A DNA stretch of 64,000 nucleotides from positions 496,001 through 560,000 of the forward strand of contig NZ_CP034015.1 in the NCBI RefSeq assembly GCF_003855395.1, written 5' to 3'. Below the pieces are notes generated by a model. That model had not been told where the DNA came from, made no database searches, and saw only the letters and a program-made list of their open reading frames with translations. Origin of the DNA: Shewanella livingstonensis (GTDB taxonomy: Bacteria; Pseudomonadota; Gammaproteobacteria; Enterobacterales; Shewanellaceae). Positions 47,855 to 56,719 of this stretch are shown here, in pieces (the first letter of the stretch is position 1; each line of letters begins with the position of its first letter). Both the position numbers and the translations under genes were made by a program.

Positions 47855-48077
47855 CGTGTGTTCTCTCCGCGTAGGTTTTTATGTAGGTTGTTATTATTTT
47901 AGCCTTTTGAAGGTATCCCACTACATCTTTGGGGTTAGTGACATAACTCAAGCTATTGAATCGGGGATGGCAATAAATGTTTAAAACGTGAACAACATTA
48001 CATACAACCGCATGTATTGTGTTGCATCACTTATTACTTGGTGAGGGCGAGCGGTATTGGACGTTCAGCGGGGGCAG

Positions 48078-49286
48078 TTAACTACTCTGTTGACTTGCTT
48101 TGAGTAACATTTGGGCAATCGTTTTATCGTTACATTGTAATAGCTGCCAACGTTGGCAGTTGTTGAACTGAGTGTAGTGTTCAATCGCTTCAATGAGTGC
48201 AGAAACCAAATGCGCCTTGTCATGTGGCTCATCATGCTGGTTCGTCAATATTTGCGTTTCAATGTGCAGGTTTTGCAGTAACAAGCATTGGTTTTTACGA
48301 TCAGCTTTTACATCCACACGTCCAACAAAGCGGTCGCGCCATAAAATGGGCAATGAGTAATAACCGTATTGGCGTTTTGCCTCAGGCACATATACCTCGA
48401 TTTGATAGTCAAAACCAAACCATTGCTTAAGCTTTTGCCGTTGAATGACTAAATTATCAAACGGATTAAGCAGCCACACTTTGTTGGGAATACTTGTGGG
48501 TAACGTAAGTTTAGGCTGATAAAAATAAACTTGGCTTGTTGCCGCATTGGCGCCAGTAAAATGGGCGATTTCTCCTTGCTCACACATTTGCGCTAATGTT
48601 TTGCTCAGTAATGGTTTAAGGCCTTTACGCAAGTATTGAATTTGTTGCAAATTGCCAAAACCATGGGCGGCTAAATAACGATTAATTAAGTGCTGAGCGT
48701 ACTCGGTATCACTGGGAATGGTGATATCAATATTGCGAGGCAATACTCGCTCGGTTAAATCGTAAACTTTTTGAAACTTATCTCGCTTAGCCACCATTAA
48801 CTCGCCTTGAATAAACAATTGTTCAAGCGCTTTTTTAGCGGGTTTCCAATCCCACCATGATCCCTTTTTAGCATCCGCATTATGTGTAAATTGACTGGCT
48901 TTGAGTGGGCCTTCGGCTGTTATGCGGGCTTTTACCTCGCGCATGACTTTATGCTCAGGCTCAAACCAATGTTTATCGCCTTGTTGTAATTGCTGTTTGC
49001 GATACAAGCTAAAACGGTAATCATCTATGGGCAAATATGCCGCCGCATGGGACCAGTATTCAAATACGGTTTTATCGGTCATAGCCTCGTCAAGCATGGC
49101 AGGAGAGTAATCGGCTAGGCGATTGTGCAACACATGATGATGTGCGCGCTCGACCACATTAATAGAGTCGATTTGCACATAACTTAATTGCTGCATCAAT
49201 TCTGATAACGATCCTAAAGGCTGCAACAAACCTTGCTGCTGCATACTTAGCTGTAACCATTGTGTGGCAGAGTAAGGATTGGTCAT
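48078..49286 (-). CDS. YcaQ/AlkX-type DNA glycosylase family protein
   Basis: The 402-residue product (from MTNPYSATQWLQLSMQQQG; the upstream ATG at 49325 lacks a ribosome binding site, while AAGGG precedes 49286) matches the winged-helix YcaQ family. The catalytic-type motif is YVQIDSINVVERAHHHVLHN, with QID as in the AlkX/YcaQ group (Q-x-D). Further family stretches are LWRDRFVGRVDVKADRKN and VWLLNPFDNLVIQR. Known members remove interstrand crosslinks or bulky alkylated bases. This looks like a full-length core gene. Confidence 0.88.
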   Translation of the reverse strand: MTNPYSATQWLQLSMQQQGLLQPLGSLSELMQQLSYVQIDSINVVERAHHHVLHNRLADYSPAMLDEAMTDKTVFEYWSHAAAYLPIDDYRFSLYRKQQLQQGDKHWFEPEHKVMREVKARITAEGPLKASQFTHNADAKKGSWWDWKPAKKALEQLFIQGELMVAKRDKFQKVYDLTERVLPRNIDITIPSDTEYAQHLINRYLAAHGFGNLQQIQYLRKGLKPLLSKTLAQMCEQGEIAHFTGANAATSQVYFYQPKLTLPTSIPNKVWLLNPFDNLVIQRQKLKQWFGFDYQIEVYVPEAKRQYGYYSLPILWRDRFVGRVDVKADRKNQCLLLQNLHIETQILTNQHDEPHDKAHLVSALIEAIEHYTQFNNCQRWQLLQCNDKTIAQMLLKASQQSS

Positions 49287-49427
49287 CAAGCGCCCTTTAT
49301 AGAATTCAGTAAGTAAATTGAACACGGTAATAAGTCATTGTAGGCCGAATTTTATAGCAGAGTATACCCGCGGTTGATAATAAGATTGCTAGATGTTGGT
49401 AGTAAGGATTAATCATTGTGTGGGTTG

Positions 49428-49480
49428 TTCTTACACGCTATGGCATGTAAGAATTGTTTTAACGGTTGTAGCGTGTAAAG
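49428..49480 (+). promoter_or_regulatory. hipB operator sites
   Basis: TTCTTACACGC and GCATGTAAGAA (49428-49453) form a palindrome with one mismatch, followed by a half-site GTAGCGTGTAAAG near 49467. This is the multi-operator pattern of hip promoters. The word TTTAACG...TAGCGTGTAAA recurs at 55128-55148, next to a hipA remnant. Confidence 0.7.
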
Positions 49481-49514
49481 TGATATTGGAACTGTTTATA
49501 TAGGTAAAGTGACT

Positions 49515-49775
49515 ATGAAGGTGACGACCTCAAAGCAGCTTAGCGCGTATCTTAAAGATGCACGGCTAAATATGAAGCTATCGCAAAGTAAAGCCGCTAG
49601 TAAGGTCGGCATTCGTCAGGATGCGGTTTCTAGCTTTGAGCAGAACCCTGACTCCACTAAAGTAGAAACACTGTTTAAAATATTATCGGCATTAAACCTT
49701 GAGCTAGACATCAAGGTTAGAAACCCAGAGTTAGGGTGTGAGCTTGTAGATGATAAAACTATACCGACTGAGTAA
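49515..49775 (+). CDS. HipB-type antitoxin / XRE regulator
   Basis: The 86-residue protein (MKVTTSKQLSAYLKDARLNM) has an XRE helix-turn-helix (LSQSKAASKVGIRQDAVSSF) and the C-terminal extension typical of HipB (FKILSALNLELDIKVRN). An in-frame GTG two codons earlier lies in the ribosome-binding region. A strong ribosome binding site (GGAAGGAGGAG) just after its stop serves a hipA start that is truncated after 14 codons. As a result this antitoxin has no intact partner next to it and could act on HipA proteins elsewhere. Confidence 0.9.
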   Translation: MKVTTSKQLSAYLKDARLNMKLSQSKAASKVGIRQDAVSSFEQNPDSTKVETLFKILSALNLELDIKVRNPELGCELVDDKTIPTE

Positions 49776-49795
49776 GAATGGAAGGAGGAGTGGTA

Positions 49796-49840
49796 ATGAC
49801 TATCCTTGATGTTTATATGAATGGTTTTACACAATCTTAG
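49796..49840 (+). pseudogene. N-terminal remnant of hipA (14 codons)
   Basis: After the strong Shine-Dalgarno GGAAGGAGGAG, the ATG starts MTILDVYMNGFTQS and then meets a stop. MTILDVYMNG-type sequence is the normal HipA start in this kind of hip operon. The rest of the gene is not here. The C-terminal part of a hipA occurs 5.3 kb downstream (55157-55420). Confidence 0.75.
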
Positions 49841-50020
49841 TTGAGAGCAATGGAAAAGCAATTCCGTTTTTATGCTGCTGTTATGGTTCTAAAAATAGCA
49901 GTGTTGAAAGGCTTTATCGAGAAGATTTTCAATACCCCGTATTTTTTTGGATACAATAGTGGCTATTTTTGGCTTTTTATTTATACAATGGATATTACTG
50001 TGTCCATATGGCCTTTGCGA

Positions 50021-50311
50021 ATGAATTTTACATTACTTGATGATGCTGATGTGAGCCAAGCCTATGCTGCTTACTTACGTGAGTTACGCCAACAAGCAAA
50101 GCTGTCACGATCAGCATTGGCAGAGCGAAGCTGCGTGCCTGCTGCCACCATTAAGAAGTTTGAGTTGACCGGGAAAATTTCATTTCGCCAATTGCTTTTA
50201 CTTTGGCAGACACTCGACTCATTGGATAGGCTCTATCAGCTCACACAACCTAACAAAGAGCGCACAGCTATACCGACTAGCATTGATGAGGTGCTAAAAG
50301 ATGAGTTTTAA
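50021..50311 (+). CDS. XRE-type antitoxin paired with a HipA-family toxin
   Basis: The start at 50021 (MNFTLLDDADVSQAYAAYLR) follows a weak palindrome (ATGGA...TCCAT at 49988-50007) and is preferred over upstream ATGs whose N-terminal extension has no homology features. The helix-turn-helix reads LRELRQQAKLSRSALAERSC and VPAATIKKFELTGKISFRQL. The gene overlaps the HipA gene by 11 bp, the classical coupled antitoxin-toxin layout. It probably neutralises and co-represses that toxin. Confidence 0.88.
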   Translation: MNFTLLDDADVSQAYAAYLRELRQQAKLSRSALAERSCVPAATIKKFELTGKISFRQLLLLWQTLDSLDRLYQLTQPNKERTAIPTSIDEVLKDEF

Positions 50312-51614
50312 ACCCATTCAGAAACTCAACGTAGCTCGCACGTTAAGCTCAGGTGAACGGATAGCCGTTGGTGTGTTAGCTCAGAATCGGCAAGGCGTTT
50401 TTTTTCAGTATGCAGACAGCTATTTGCCGCAGTTTGGCAATTTATCGCCTTTTACTTTGCAGGCGAACACACAAGTTCAAGCCGCACCTAAACAGCCACA
50501 CCAAGGTATTCATGGCGTTTTTGGTGATAGTCTTCCCGATGGCTGGGGTTTGTTGCTACAAGATCGCGCGTTCCGCCAACAAGGCATTTTACCAGCGCAA
50601 TTGACAGCTATGGATAGACTGGCTTTTGTTGGCCAGCAAGCAATGGGGGCATTGTCTTTTACGCCTGTATCAGAGTTCTCATTAGATCAGCGTTCAGATA
50701 TTGATTTGGAAACACTTGGGCTTGAAGCACAAACCTTGTTTGACCAATCCCTCTCTGACGATTTAGACGGTAGCACTCAGCAAGTGTTAGCAACGTTGGT
50801 AGCAGTAGGAAGCTCTGGCGGTGCACGTCCTAAAGCGCAAATCTATATGCCTGCTGGAGACGCGACGCAATGCCGTACTTATGCACAGCCTGGTGATGAA
50901 GCATGGTTGGTGAAGTTTACTTCGAAGAACTTGGCTTTGGGCCACGAAGAAGGTTTGTGTGAAGCGGTCTATTTACAAATGGCAGAGCAGGCAAAATGTC
51001 AGCCACCGATATGGCAGTTAATTGAAGCACCAACAAGCAGTGGCGCTAAAGCTTGGTTAGCGTTAAAGCGTTTCGATTATTTACCGGCGCAGGAGAAGGC
51101 TGGGCGTTTACATATGCACAGTGCTTGCGGTCTATTGGATGCCGACTTTCGCAGCCCTAGCTTAGACTATAGTGATCTTATTAAGGCCAGCCGTCAGCTG
51201 TGTAAGTCACCTGCTGCCGGGCAACTTCAATTTCGTCGCGCAATCTTTAACTTATTTGCCGCGAACCAAGACGATCACAGTAAAAACTGGGGCTTTTTAC
51301 AAGGAGATGATGGCAGTTGGCAGCTCGCCCCTTTTTACGATGTGACGTTTAGCCCTCATCCCTTTAATGAGCATGCGACCGCCTTTGCTGGGTACGGAAA
51401 AGCGCCGCCACTCAAAGTGATGCAAAAACTGGCGGCCAGTGCAGGTTTTGCTACTTGGAAGGAAGCGAGGCAAGTCGTTGAAGAAGTATCAGAAGCAATC
51501 AGCCAATTTACTCATCTCGCTCAGCAGCAAGGGATCAGTAAAACGACAGTGGCGGCTATTACTAAGACACTAAATCAGCGTAAACAGGAAAATACTGCGC
51601 TTTTTATACAATAA
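50301..51614 (+). CDS. HipA-family kinase toxin
   Basis: The 437-residue protein has an N-terminal HipA region (HGVFGDSLPDGWGLLLQDRA) and a kinase-like C-terminus with LVKFTSKNLALGHEEGLCEA and the catalytic NLFAANQDDHSKNWGFL, followed by the metal-binding APFYDVTFS. HipA kinases phosphorylate aminoacyl-tRNA synthetases such as GltX and inhibit growth. It is coupled to the XRE gene that precedes it. Its size and motif order are like full-length members and no frameshift is visible. Its relation to the first hipB, which has lost its hipA, is unclear. Confidence 0.9.
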   Translation: MSFKPIQKLNVARTLSSGERIAVGVLAQNRQGVFFQYADSYLPQFGNLSPFTLQANTQVQAAPKQPHQGIHGVFGDSLPDGWGLLLQDRAFRQQGILPAQLTAMDRLAFVGQQAMGALSFTPVSEFSLDQRSDIDLETLGLEAQTLFDQSLSDDLDGSTQQVLATLVAVGSSGGARPKAQIYMPAGDATQCRTYAQPGDEAWLVKFTSKNLALGHEEGLCEAVYLQMAEQAKCQPPIWQLIEAPTSSGAKAWLALKRFDYLPAQEKAGRLHMHSACGLLDADFRSPSLDYSDLIKASRQLCKSPAAGQLQFRRAIFNLFAANQDDHSKNWGFLQGDDGSWQLAPFYDVTFSPHPFNEHATAFAGYGKAPPLKVMQKLAASAGFATWKEARQVVEEVSEAISQFTHLAQQQGISKTTVAAITKTLNQRKQENTALFIQ

Positions 51615-51629
51615 TAAGAGAAATTAATA

Positions 51630-52631
51630 ATGAAGCTTGGTCGTAACGATCCTTGCCACTGTGGCAGTGGTAAAAAATATAAGCGTTGTTGTATGGATAA
51701 CGTATCCAAGCAACATGGCCAAGTCTTTGATGATATTGAAGCCAATCTAGCTATGAACCCAGATTTGAGCCTTGATGAACTCAACGCTGCTTTACAGCAC
51801 AAAGTCCAGGACCGCAATAACCAACCGCATAAAGATCTTTGTGGTGTGACTCCAACGCAAATGGCCAATTGGCTCTATGCACCTTTTGATGAATTGCAGT
51901 GGGTGACAATCAGTACGCCAGAGGATCTATCTGCAAGTCCTGTAATGCGCTATTTGGCCCTCATTCTTGACGAAGCCATGGCGCAAGATGGCTCACTCAA
52001 AGCCACTAGCAAAGGCAACTTACCAGCTAAATTAGTCAAGCAAGCCAGTGAGTTATTGCCTGAGTTCTCTGTCGCTCAATTTCAACGCGATATTAGTATC
52101 AGTGAGTTTTCTGGTAGCAATGAAGATAAATTCAATGCCTTACATTACACTCGAGTGTTGGCTGAAATTAGCGGTATTATTTACCGACGCAGCGGTTGTT
52201 ATCATGTTAAAAAATCAGCTCAAAAGCTTTACCAGACATCAGGGATACAGGCTTTCTTCAAACCTATGTTAGAAGCCGCAATCAGCAAATATAATTGGGG
52301 GTATTTAGATGGTTTTGAGTACGATGTCGATTTGCGTACCTTTTGGTTGTTTATGTTATGGCGAATACAAAGTCATAACAGTGTGGATCAGCTCGTTAAA
52401 GAGGTGATGACAGCTTTCCCCGATTTGCAACTGGCATGCCATTCGGAAGATGACTTGTCATCTGAAAGAAAGTTAAGTGTGCTAATCGAATCAAGGTTTG
52501 TTAAGCGATTTCTGCAGTTTTGGGGGTTTATAATCATCGATCCAAAACGTTTTTTAAACGGGGAACCTATCGCCAGAATAGTTGAGGCTCAGCCTTTATT
52601 AAAGCAAACCTTTCATTTCACCATTAACTAA
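51630..52631 (+). CDS. Protein with N-terminal SEC-C zinc motif and unknown main domain
   Basis: The start MKLGRNDPCHCGSGKKYKRC is a canonical SEC-C (SecA C-terminal) zinc motif with C-x-C...C-C spacing. The remaining 310 residues (for example LHYTRVLAEISGIIYRRSGC and YEYDVDLRTFWLFMLWRIQS-like sequence) match no domain I recognise. The gene lies 15 bp after hipA and 15 bp before the next gene, so the three are one transcription unit. SEC-C motifs bind zinc and appear on many proteins in mobile or defence islands. Function unknown. Confidence 0.8.
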   Translation: MKLGRNDPCHCGSGKKYKRCCMDNVSKQHGQVFDDIEANLAMNPDLSLDELNAALQHKVQDRNNQPHKDLCGVTPTQMANWLYAPFDELQWVTISTPEDLSASPVMRYLALILDEAMAQDGSLKATSKGNLPAKLVKQASELLPEFSVAQFQRDISISEFSGSNEDKFNALHYTRVLAEISGIIYRRSGCYHVKKSAQKLYQTSGIQAFFKPMLEAAISKYNWGYLDGFEYDVDLRTFWLFMLWRIQSHNSVDQLVKEVMTAFPDLQLACHSEDDLSSERKLSVLIESRFVKRFLQFWGFIIIDPKRFLNGEPIARIVEAQPLLKQTFHFTIN

Positions 52632-52645
52632 TAAAAAAAGTCATC

Positions 52646-53761
52646 GTGAGCGAATATCAATATTATCGATTTGAGCGTCTGGATGGGTATTTAGACAGCA
52701 AAGCACGTCAAGGACTCAGAGCTATTTCAAGTAGAGCCGATATTACAGCAACGTCTTTTCACGTGGTCTATAACTACAGTGATTTAAAGGCTGAGCCACA
52801 AAAAGTAATGCTAAAACACTTCGATATCGGTTTTTACTACGCTAACTGGGGGTCAATCGATGCCTACATCAAACTTCCAGCGGGGACGATATCTGATGCA
52901 TTACTTGGCTTTTCAAGTGAGGGGCTTCGTGTTCATCAAAGCGATGAGTGGCAACTGCTTATTTTTTCTATTGAGGAAAATGAAGAGTATTTTGATGATG
53001 AAAATGCAGAAGATTTTTTCCAACATTTAGCCGGCTTACGTAATGCGTTAATGCAAGGTGATTGGCGTCTTTTGTACTTCATGTGGCTCAGAGGGTTAGA
53101 TGCCTGTGGTGAGGTTGAGACGATACCTTTGATTAATTTTGATTTTAATCATATTAGTGATGAGCTAAGGGCTTTTGTCCAATTGTACGATGTTCCTTTC
53201 GCGCGGATTAAGGCACTGGCGATGATGTTGGCAGTAAAGCCAAGTCACCAAGCTAAACATACCCTGTTTCAGTTTGATCATTGGCTAAATAATCTTACTG
53301 AGGCAGACAAAACCAAACTAATAAGAGCCATCTTTGAGCAGGGTCAGTTAACTCGTCACCAAGCCTTAGCGATAATGCGAAAAGAATCGACCAATAAAGA
53401 AGTCTACCAGTATTGGTTAACGCCAGATACGCTTGAACCCTATATTGAACCAGCACAAAGCCAATTACGGCAAGAACAAGCCGAAGCACTCGCAAAGAAA
53501 TTAGCTATCGAAAAAATGGAAAAAGAAAAGGCGCTTACTGAAATATACAGCAAACGTGATCTCTGCTGGCAGAAAGCGCAAGAGCAAGCCAACCGAACCT
53601 GCGCCAGTGGCTACGATGAGGCATCTCGGTATCTTCATAAACTGTTCGAAGCTTATCAGTTTAAAGGCGATGCAACCGCGTTTCAGCTACATTTTAAACG
53701 ATTTATTACTGCTAATAACAGCCGTAAAGCACTGTTAAACCGGCTTAGTAATTTGTTATAA
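52646..53761 (+). CDS. Large protein of unknown function, paired with the SEC-C protein
   Basis: The 371-residue product starts with GTG. The first 110 residues (YYRFERLDGYLDSKARQGLR, AISSRADITATSFHVVYNYS, MLKHFDIGFYYANWGSIDAY) have the pattern of a widespread uncharacterised family whose members begin with Y.F...D..L and contain ...LSSRA.ITPT.F...Y.....GDP..LM...FD...Y.ANWG-like sequence. The middle is helical, and a coiled coil (EALAKKLAIEKMEKEKALTE) precedes the end, with a basic tail. The two-gene layout 51630-53761 is compact and unique to the island. It might be an effector with the SEC-C protein. Confidence 0.7.
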   Translation: MSEYQYYRFERLDGYLDSKARQGLRAISSRADITATSFHVVYNYSDLKAEPQKVMLKHFDIGFYYANWGSIDAYIKLPAGTISDALLGFSSEGLRVHQSDEWQLLIFSIEENEEYFDDENAEDFFQHLAGLRNALMQGDWRLLYFMWLRGLDACGEVETIPLINFDFNHISDELRAFVQLYDVPFARIKALAMMLAVKPSHQAKHTLFQFDHWLNNLTEADKTKLIRAIFEQGQLTRHQALAIMRKESTNKEVYQYWLTPDTLEPYIEPAQSQLRQEQAEALAKKLAIEKMEKEKALTEIYSKRDLCWQKAQEQANRTCASGYDEASRYLHKLFEAYQFKGDATAFQLHFKRFITANNSRKALLNRLSNLL

Positions 53762-53886
53762 ACCTTGCCGTTATGGACGGGTCAGATGGTGTTAACAAAA
53801 AATAGATATAAATTTTCTTTAGACTGATTAAGAAACTGAAGAATCATCCCTAGGTCTACACTAAGCTATTTATGCCGTAACAATCT

Positions 53887-54383
53887 GTAGACCTTTGCAT
53901 TGCACAAGTTCAGGGGGATACTGTTACTTGGCAAATTAGTATTGTAAAAGAGGCTAACCGTCCTTATTTACCAAGGCAAAAAATGTATATAGGCGAGTGT
54001 GCGATTCCGTCATTCGATATCGAAAAATGCTCGTTAATCAATCATTACGATATAGTTACACCGACAGAATGGAGCTTGGTTCCGGTAAGTCTTTACAAGA
54101 AACGATGGCTAATAAATTGATCGCATTGGCGTATCGCTCATGGCGCATAAAGCCTCGTGATATAGGGGATATTGTTTGGCTCAAGCAACGTGGTATTGAT
54201 TTATCCAATACATTGGTTGAAAAGAAACCCATCGCCAAACAGAATCAAGCAGAAGGCTTTCAACAGGCTCTATCTGTTCAGCTGATGACTGAAGATGAAG
54301 TTTGTCATGACTGCAACATGGAAGTGAGCCGATTTATCCCTAAGCAAATTAAAGAAAGAACCCTCGATAACCCAGAGTATTAG
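53887..54383 (+). pseudogene. AbiEii-type nucleotidyltransferase toxin remnant, frameshifted and lacking its N-terminus
   Basis: The first part (VDLCIAQVQGDTVTWQISIV, then ANRPYLPRQKMYIGECAIPS) lies in one frame and leads to NHYDIV. The second (GSGKSLQETMANKLIALAYR, RIKPRDIGDIVWLKQRGIDL) lies in another frame beginning near 54040. The second stretch fits the AbiEii/AbiGii-type pattern of ...E...ADKLIALA.RP...K.RD..DI.WL...G. The N-terminal nucleotidyltransferase GS motif is absent. No AbiEi antitoxin is present. It is a decayed abortive-infection toxin. Confidence 0.7.
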
Positions 54384-54681
54384 GTATGTGATAAGAGAGG
54401 GGTCAATGCCATCGCGTCTGAATTACTTAATGAAGGAACACCAATAAATCCATTTGATATGGGTTAGTCATACCTTTGAACTTCATACTGTTGGTTGGTG
54501 TTAACCGAACCACTCGCCCCCACTTTTACCTGCATAAAAGTGCGGTTTTTTATATTTTTATGCGTATAAGAATGCCAATTATTCGCTTTTTTCTAGCTCG
54601 GAAGTATCTATGTTTAAACCACATTATTTATTTTGATAATAATGAAATTGTGGTTTCACACGTTTATCTCGATTTTACTTA
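54384..54681. other. Intergenic region, possibly with a fragment of a neighbouring defence gene
   Basis: No intact gene is seen. GVNAIASELLNEGTPINPFDMG is encoded at about 54399-54467 in one frame and might be a relic of a longer protein. CACTTTTACCTGCATAAAAGTG near 54520-54542 (written here as its two words, CACTTTTA and TGCATAAAAGTG) resembles the operator at 42353. Confidence 0.35.
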
Positions 54682-54712
54682 ATTTGCAAACTGCAAACTG
54701 CAAACTGCAAAC
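54682..54712. repeat. 7-bp tandem repeat GCAAACT
   Basis: TTTGCAAACT, GCAAACT, GCAAACT, GCAAAC occur in tandem, about four units of 7 bp. It lies in noncoding DNA. It is a simple repeat that could vary in copy number by slippage. Confidence 0.75.
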
Positions 54713-55156
54713 ACTTATTGAGGATAAATGAGGTGCCACCATTTCCCAAAATTTAAGACAGTTTACAACAGGTATCTGCAAACTAATTTGAAGGGAATAA
54801 ATAAAAAAGCCCTGTATTTACAATGTTATTTACAAGGTAAGTACAGGGCTTTTAAGACATTATTGGACAGGTAGTTACCTATCTAAGACATTATTCAACG
54901 TTTTGGATCTGAATGTGGTGCGAGTTTTGATTGTGCATTTAATTCAATGGGTTACTTGTATTCTTGTTTGTGTAAAATACATTTAGTCACCACTTTAGTA
55001 CCACTTTGATTGGTCTGTAAGCTGATATTCTTATGGGCAAACTCCCCCCTTGGTATTTCATTTTTTTTCATTCATATTTTTTGGTCAGTCTCTTTTATGG
55101 CAATACGCGTTAGCATGTCATCACATATTTAACGTCTATAGCGTGTAAATATTCGC
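54713..55156. other. Noncoding region with hairpin and direct repeats
   Basis: AAAAGCCCTGTA (54805) and TACAGGGCTTTT (ending at 54853) form a long hairpin with a 25-bp interior, and TAAGACATTATT is repeated at about 54855 and 54888. No coding frame is clear. A hip-like operator word (TTTAACGTCTATAGCGTGTAAA) spans about 55128-55148, mentioned here by its right half TAGCGTGTAAA. Confidence 0.45.
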
Positions 55157-55420
55157 GATGCAAAGCTGGCTATGGGGCTCAAAGCGACAAGAGGTAAGAA
55201 GTACCAAATAGCACAGATCTTCCCAAGGCACTTTATTCAAACAGCAAAAGCCGTTGGCTTTGATACTGCAACTATGGCGGACATTATGAATGAGATAGCC
55301 AATTCAGTTGACTCAGTCATCACTAAAGTTAACTCTAAGTTACCTCAAGATTTTCCAGTGCATATAAGAGATACGATTCTTGATGGCTTAAAGGATAGAT
55401 CTAGACGACTACTTAACTAG
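55157..55420 (+). pseudogene. C-terminal remnant of a hipA toxin gene
   Basis: In-frame codons from 55157 give DAKLAMGLKATRGKKYQIAQ, then IFPRHFIQTAKAVGFDTATM and PVHIRDTILDGLKDRSRRLL, which is the C-terminal end of HipA proteins of the short Shewanella/Escherichia type (the APRHF and PxHI motifs). The N-terminal and catalytic parts are missing. A word like the hipB operator lies directly upstream, so a deletion may have joined a hip promoter to the end of hipA. It may be a relic of the same gene as the fragment at 49796 or of a second locus. Confidence 0.8.
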
Positions 55421-55485
55421 CAATTGGCTTCTTGTTGGTCTCGCTTAAATAACACCCATACATAATAGCTGCTTCATTTGCCTGC

Positions 55486-56376
55486 CTAATAAACCACACC
55501 ATAGTGTTGTGTTGCGCAGGCGTAGCAAACAATGTCATCAGTATCGAAATCTACCAAAGAATCTAAATGGATAGCCTCACCTTTGTCGCATTGCTTGTCA
55601 CAGTGATAACAAGGTGCAGGGTACTCCTGTTCAGCTTCGAGCTTGAGCCTGAGAGCGTTTACTTCATCTAATGAGGCACTGAGCGGTAGGGTTGCAATAA
55701 CGCTATGGTAGGAACAAGATTCGTCAGGGGCAGCCCAAGCTGTCGCGAGAACATAGAACTTGATTTCATCCTCATCTTTAAACACGTTAACCGTTTCTCC
55801 TGTAATGGAGACACGATCAACAAGACGAGTGTCAAACACCTGCTTATAAGTGGACTCACAGTGCTGGTGGGCGCTGAGTTCACTCCTGCTGTTATCAGAG
55901 CTAGTGCCACCACAAGTGTTATTGCTGCAAAGCTCTGAGGCCACCAGCTGGTGGCAATGTTGGCAAATCAAGAATTGAGTCGAATCATCAATATGGTTAT
56001 ATAAGGCGCTAAAGGCATTATCTAACATTGATAAATTAGGCTTGATGACAGTATAAATGGGCTTGGTTATGTTGTCAGAGCTATCAGCTGAATGGACATG
56101 CACCAACACTTCAAACTTTTCAGGTAATAACGTAATGCTATAAAGCACTTGCTTGCTTATAGGTCTATCAATGCTGTCGCTCAGTTGCGGTACTGTTCGC
56201 TCGGCATAAATTAGGCATGGGTAACCACTGGAGTCAAAAGTAGGTGGGTGTTCATACCCAAAGCTATGAAAGTACACATGCTCGGTAAACTTCTCTATAA
56301 GGTCATTATCACCACTAATGCTTATTGCATCCTGCACTAGCAATGACGTTACAGTCGGTATCAAGTCCATTTTCAT
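55486..56376 (-). CDS. Cysteine-rich protein of unknown function
   Basis: The 296-residue protein has an N-terminal region without recognised motifs and two zinc-finger-like regions: ICQHCHQLVASELCSNNTC near residues 135-155, and PCYHCDKQCDKGEAIHLD with DDIVCYACATQHYG at the end. The pairs CxxC...C and CxxC look like metal sites. It is transcribed away from the type I restriction operon across 343 bp. A function cannot be assigned. It may be part of the restriction island or an unrelated gene. Confidence 0.6.
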   Translation of the reverse strand: MKMDLIPTVTSLLVQDAISISGDNDLIEKFTEHVYFHSFGYEHPPTFDSSGYPCLIYAERTVPQLSDSIDRPISKQVLYSITLLPEKFEVLVHVHSADSSDNITKPIYTVIKPNLSMLDNAFSALYNHIDDSTQFLICQHCHQLVASELCSNNTCGGTSSDNSRSELSAHQHCESTYKQVFDTRLVDRVSITGETVNVFKDEDEIKFYVLATAWAAPDESCSYHSVIATLPLSASLDEVNALRLKLEAEQEYPAPCYHCDKQCDKGEAIHLDSLVDFDTDDIVCYACATQHYGVVY

Positions 56377-56719
56377 AGCAGTCCATCCATTAATGATTAA
56401 CGCTCAACATTGAGCTTATTGGTATGCTGAAACCAAAGGATTAGCGCAACATATTTTCTATCTTCAAACTCATGGAAACATAATAGTTTTATCTTTTTGA
56501 TCTGACTATGATTTAGCTCATGTGTATTGTGTATAATCGAATCAATTATTGCAGGGATAACACCCCTATATACGATTAAACATAGTAGGAATATTTAGTC
56601 GTTCATTAATCTGCTACTTTCTTGCATACATGTTTATTCGTTACGCTAGCTCTAACAGAACATCCGAACAATATTAGTTTAAACAAGTCGATACAATAAG
56701 CGGCTTTTACAGGTGATAA
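56377..56719. other. Divergent intergenic region between the Cys-rich gene and hsdM
   Basis: Two promoters are expected. GCTCAACATTGAGC near 56401 is a short inverted repeat. GTGTATAATCG near 56530 contains a good -10 (TATAAT). No gene or strong operator was recognised. Confidence 0.35.

Noticed and set aside
54476..54682. 68-codon frame in the gap after the AbiEii relic
   Set aside because: It has no recognisable domain, and it overlaps operator-like and repeat sequence.
54805..54899. Attachment site of an integrated element
   Set aside because: There is a hairpin and a 12-bp direct repeat, but no tRNA, integrase or second copy at a distance in the window.
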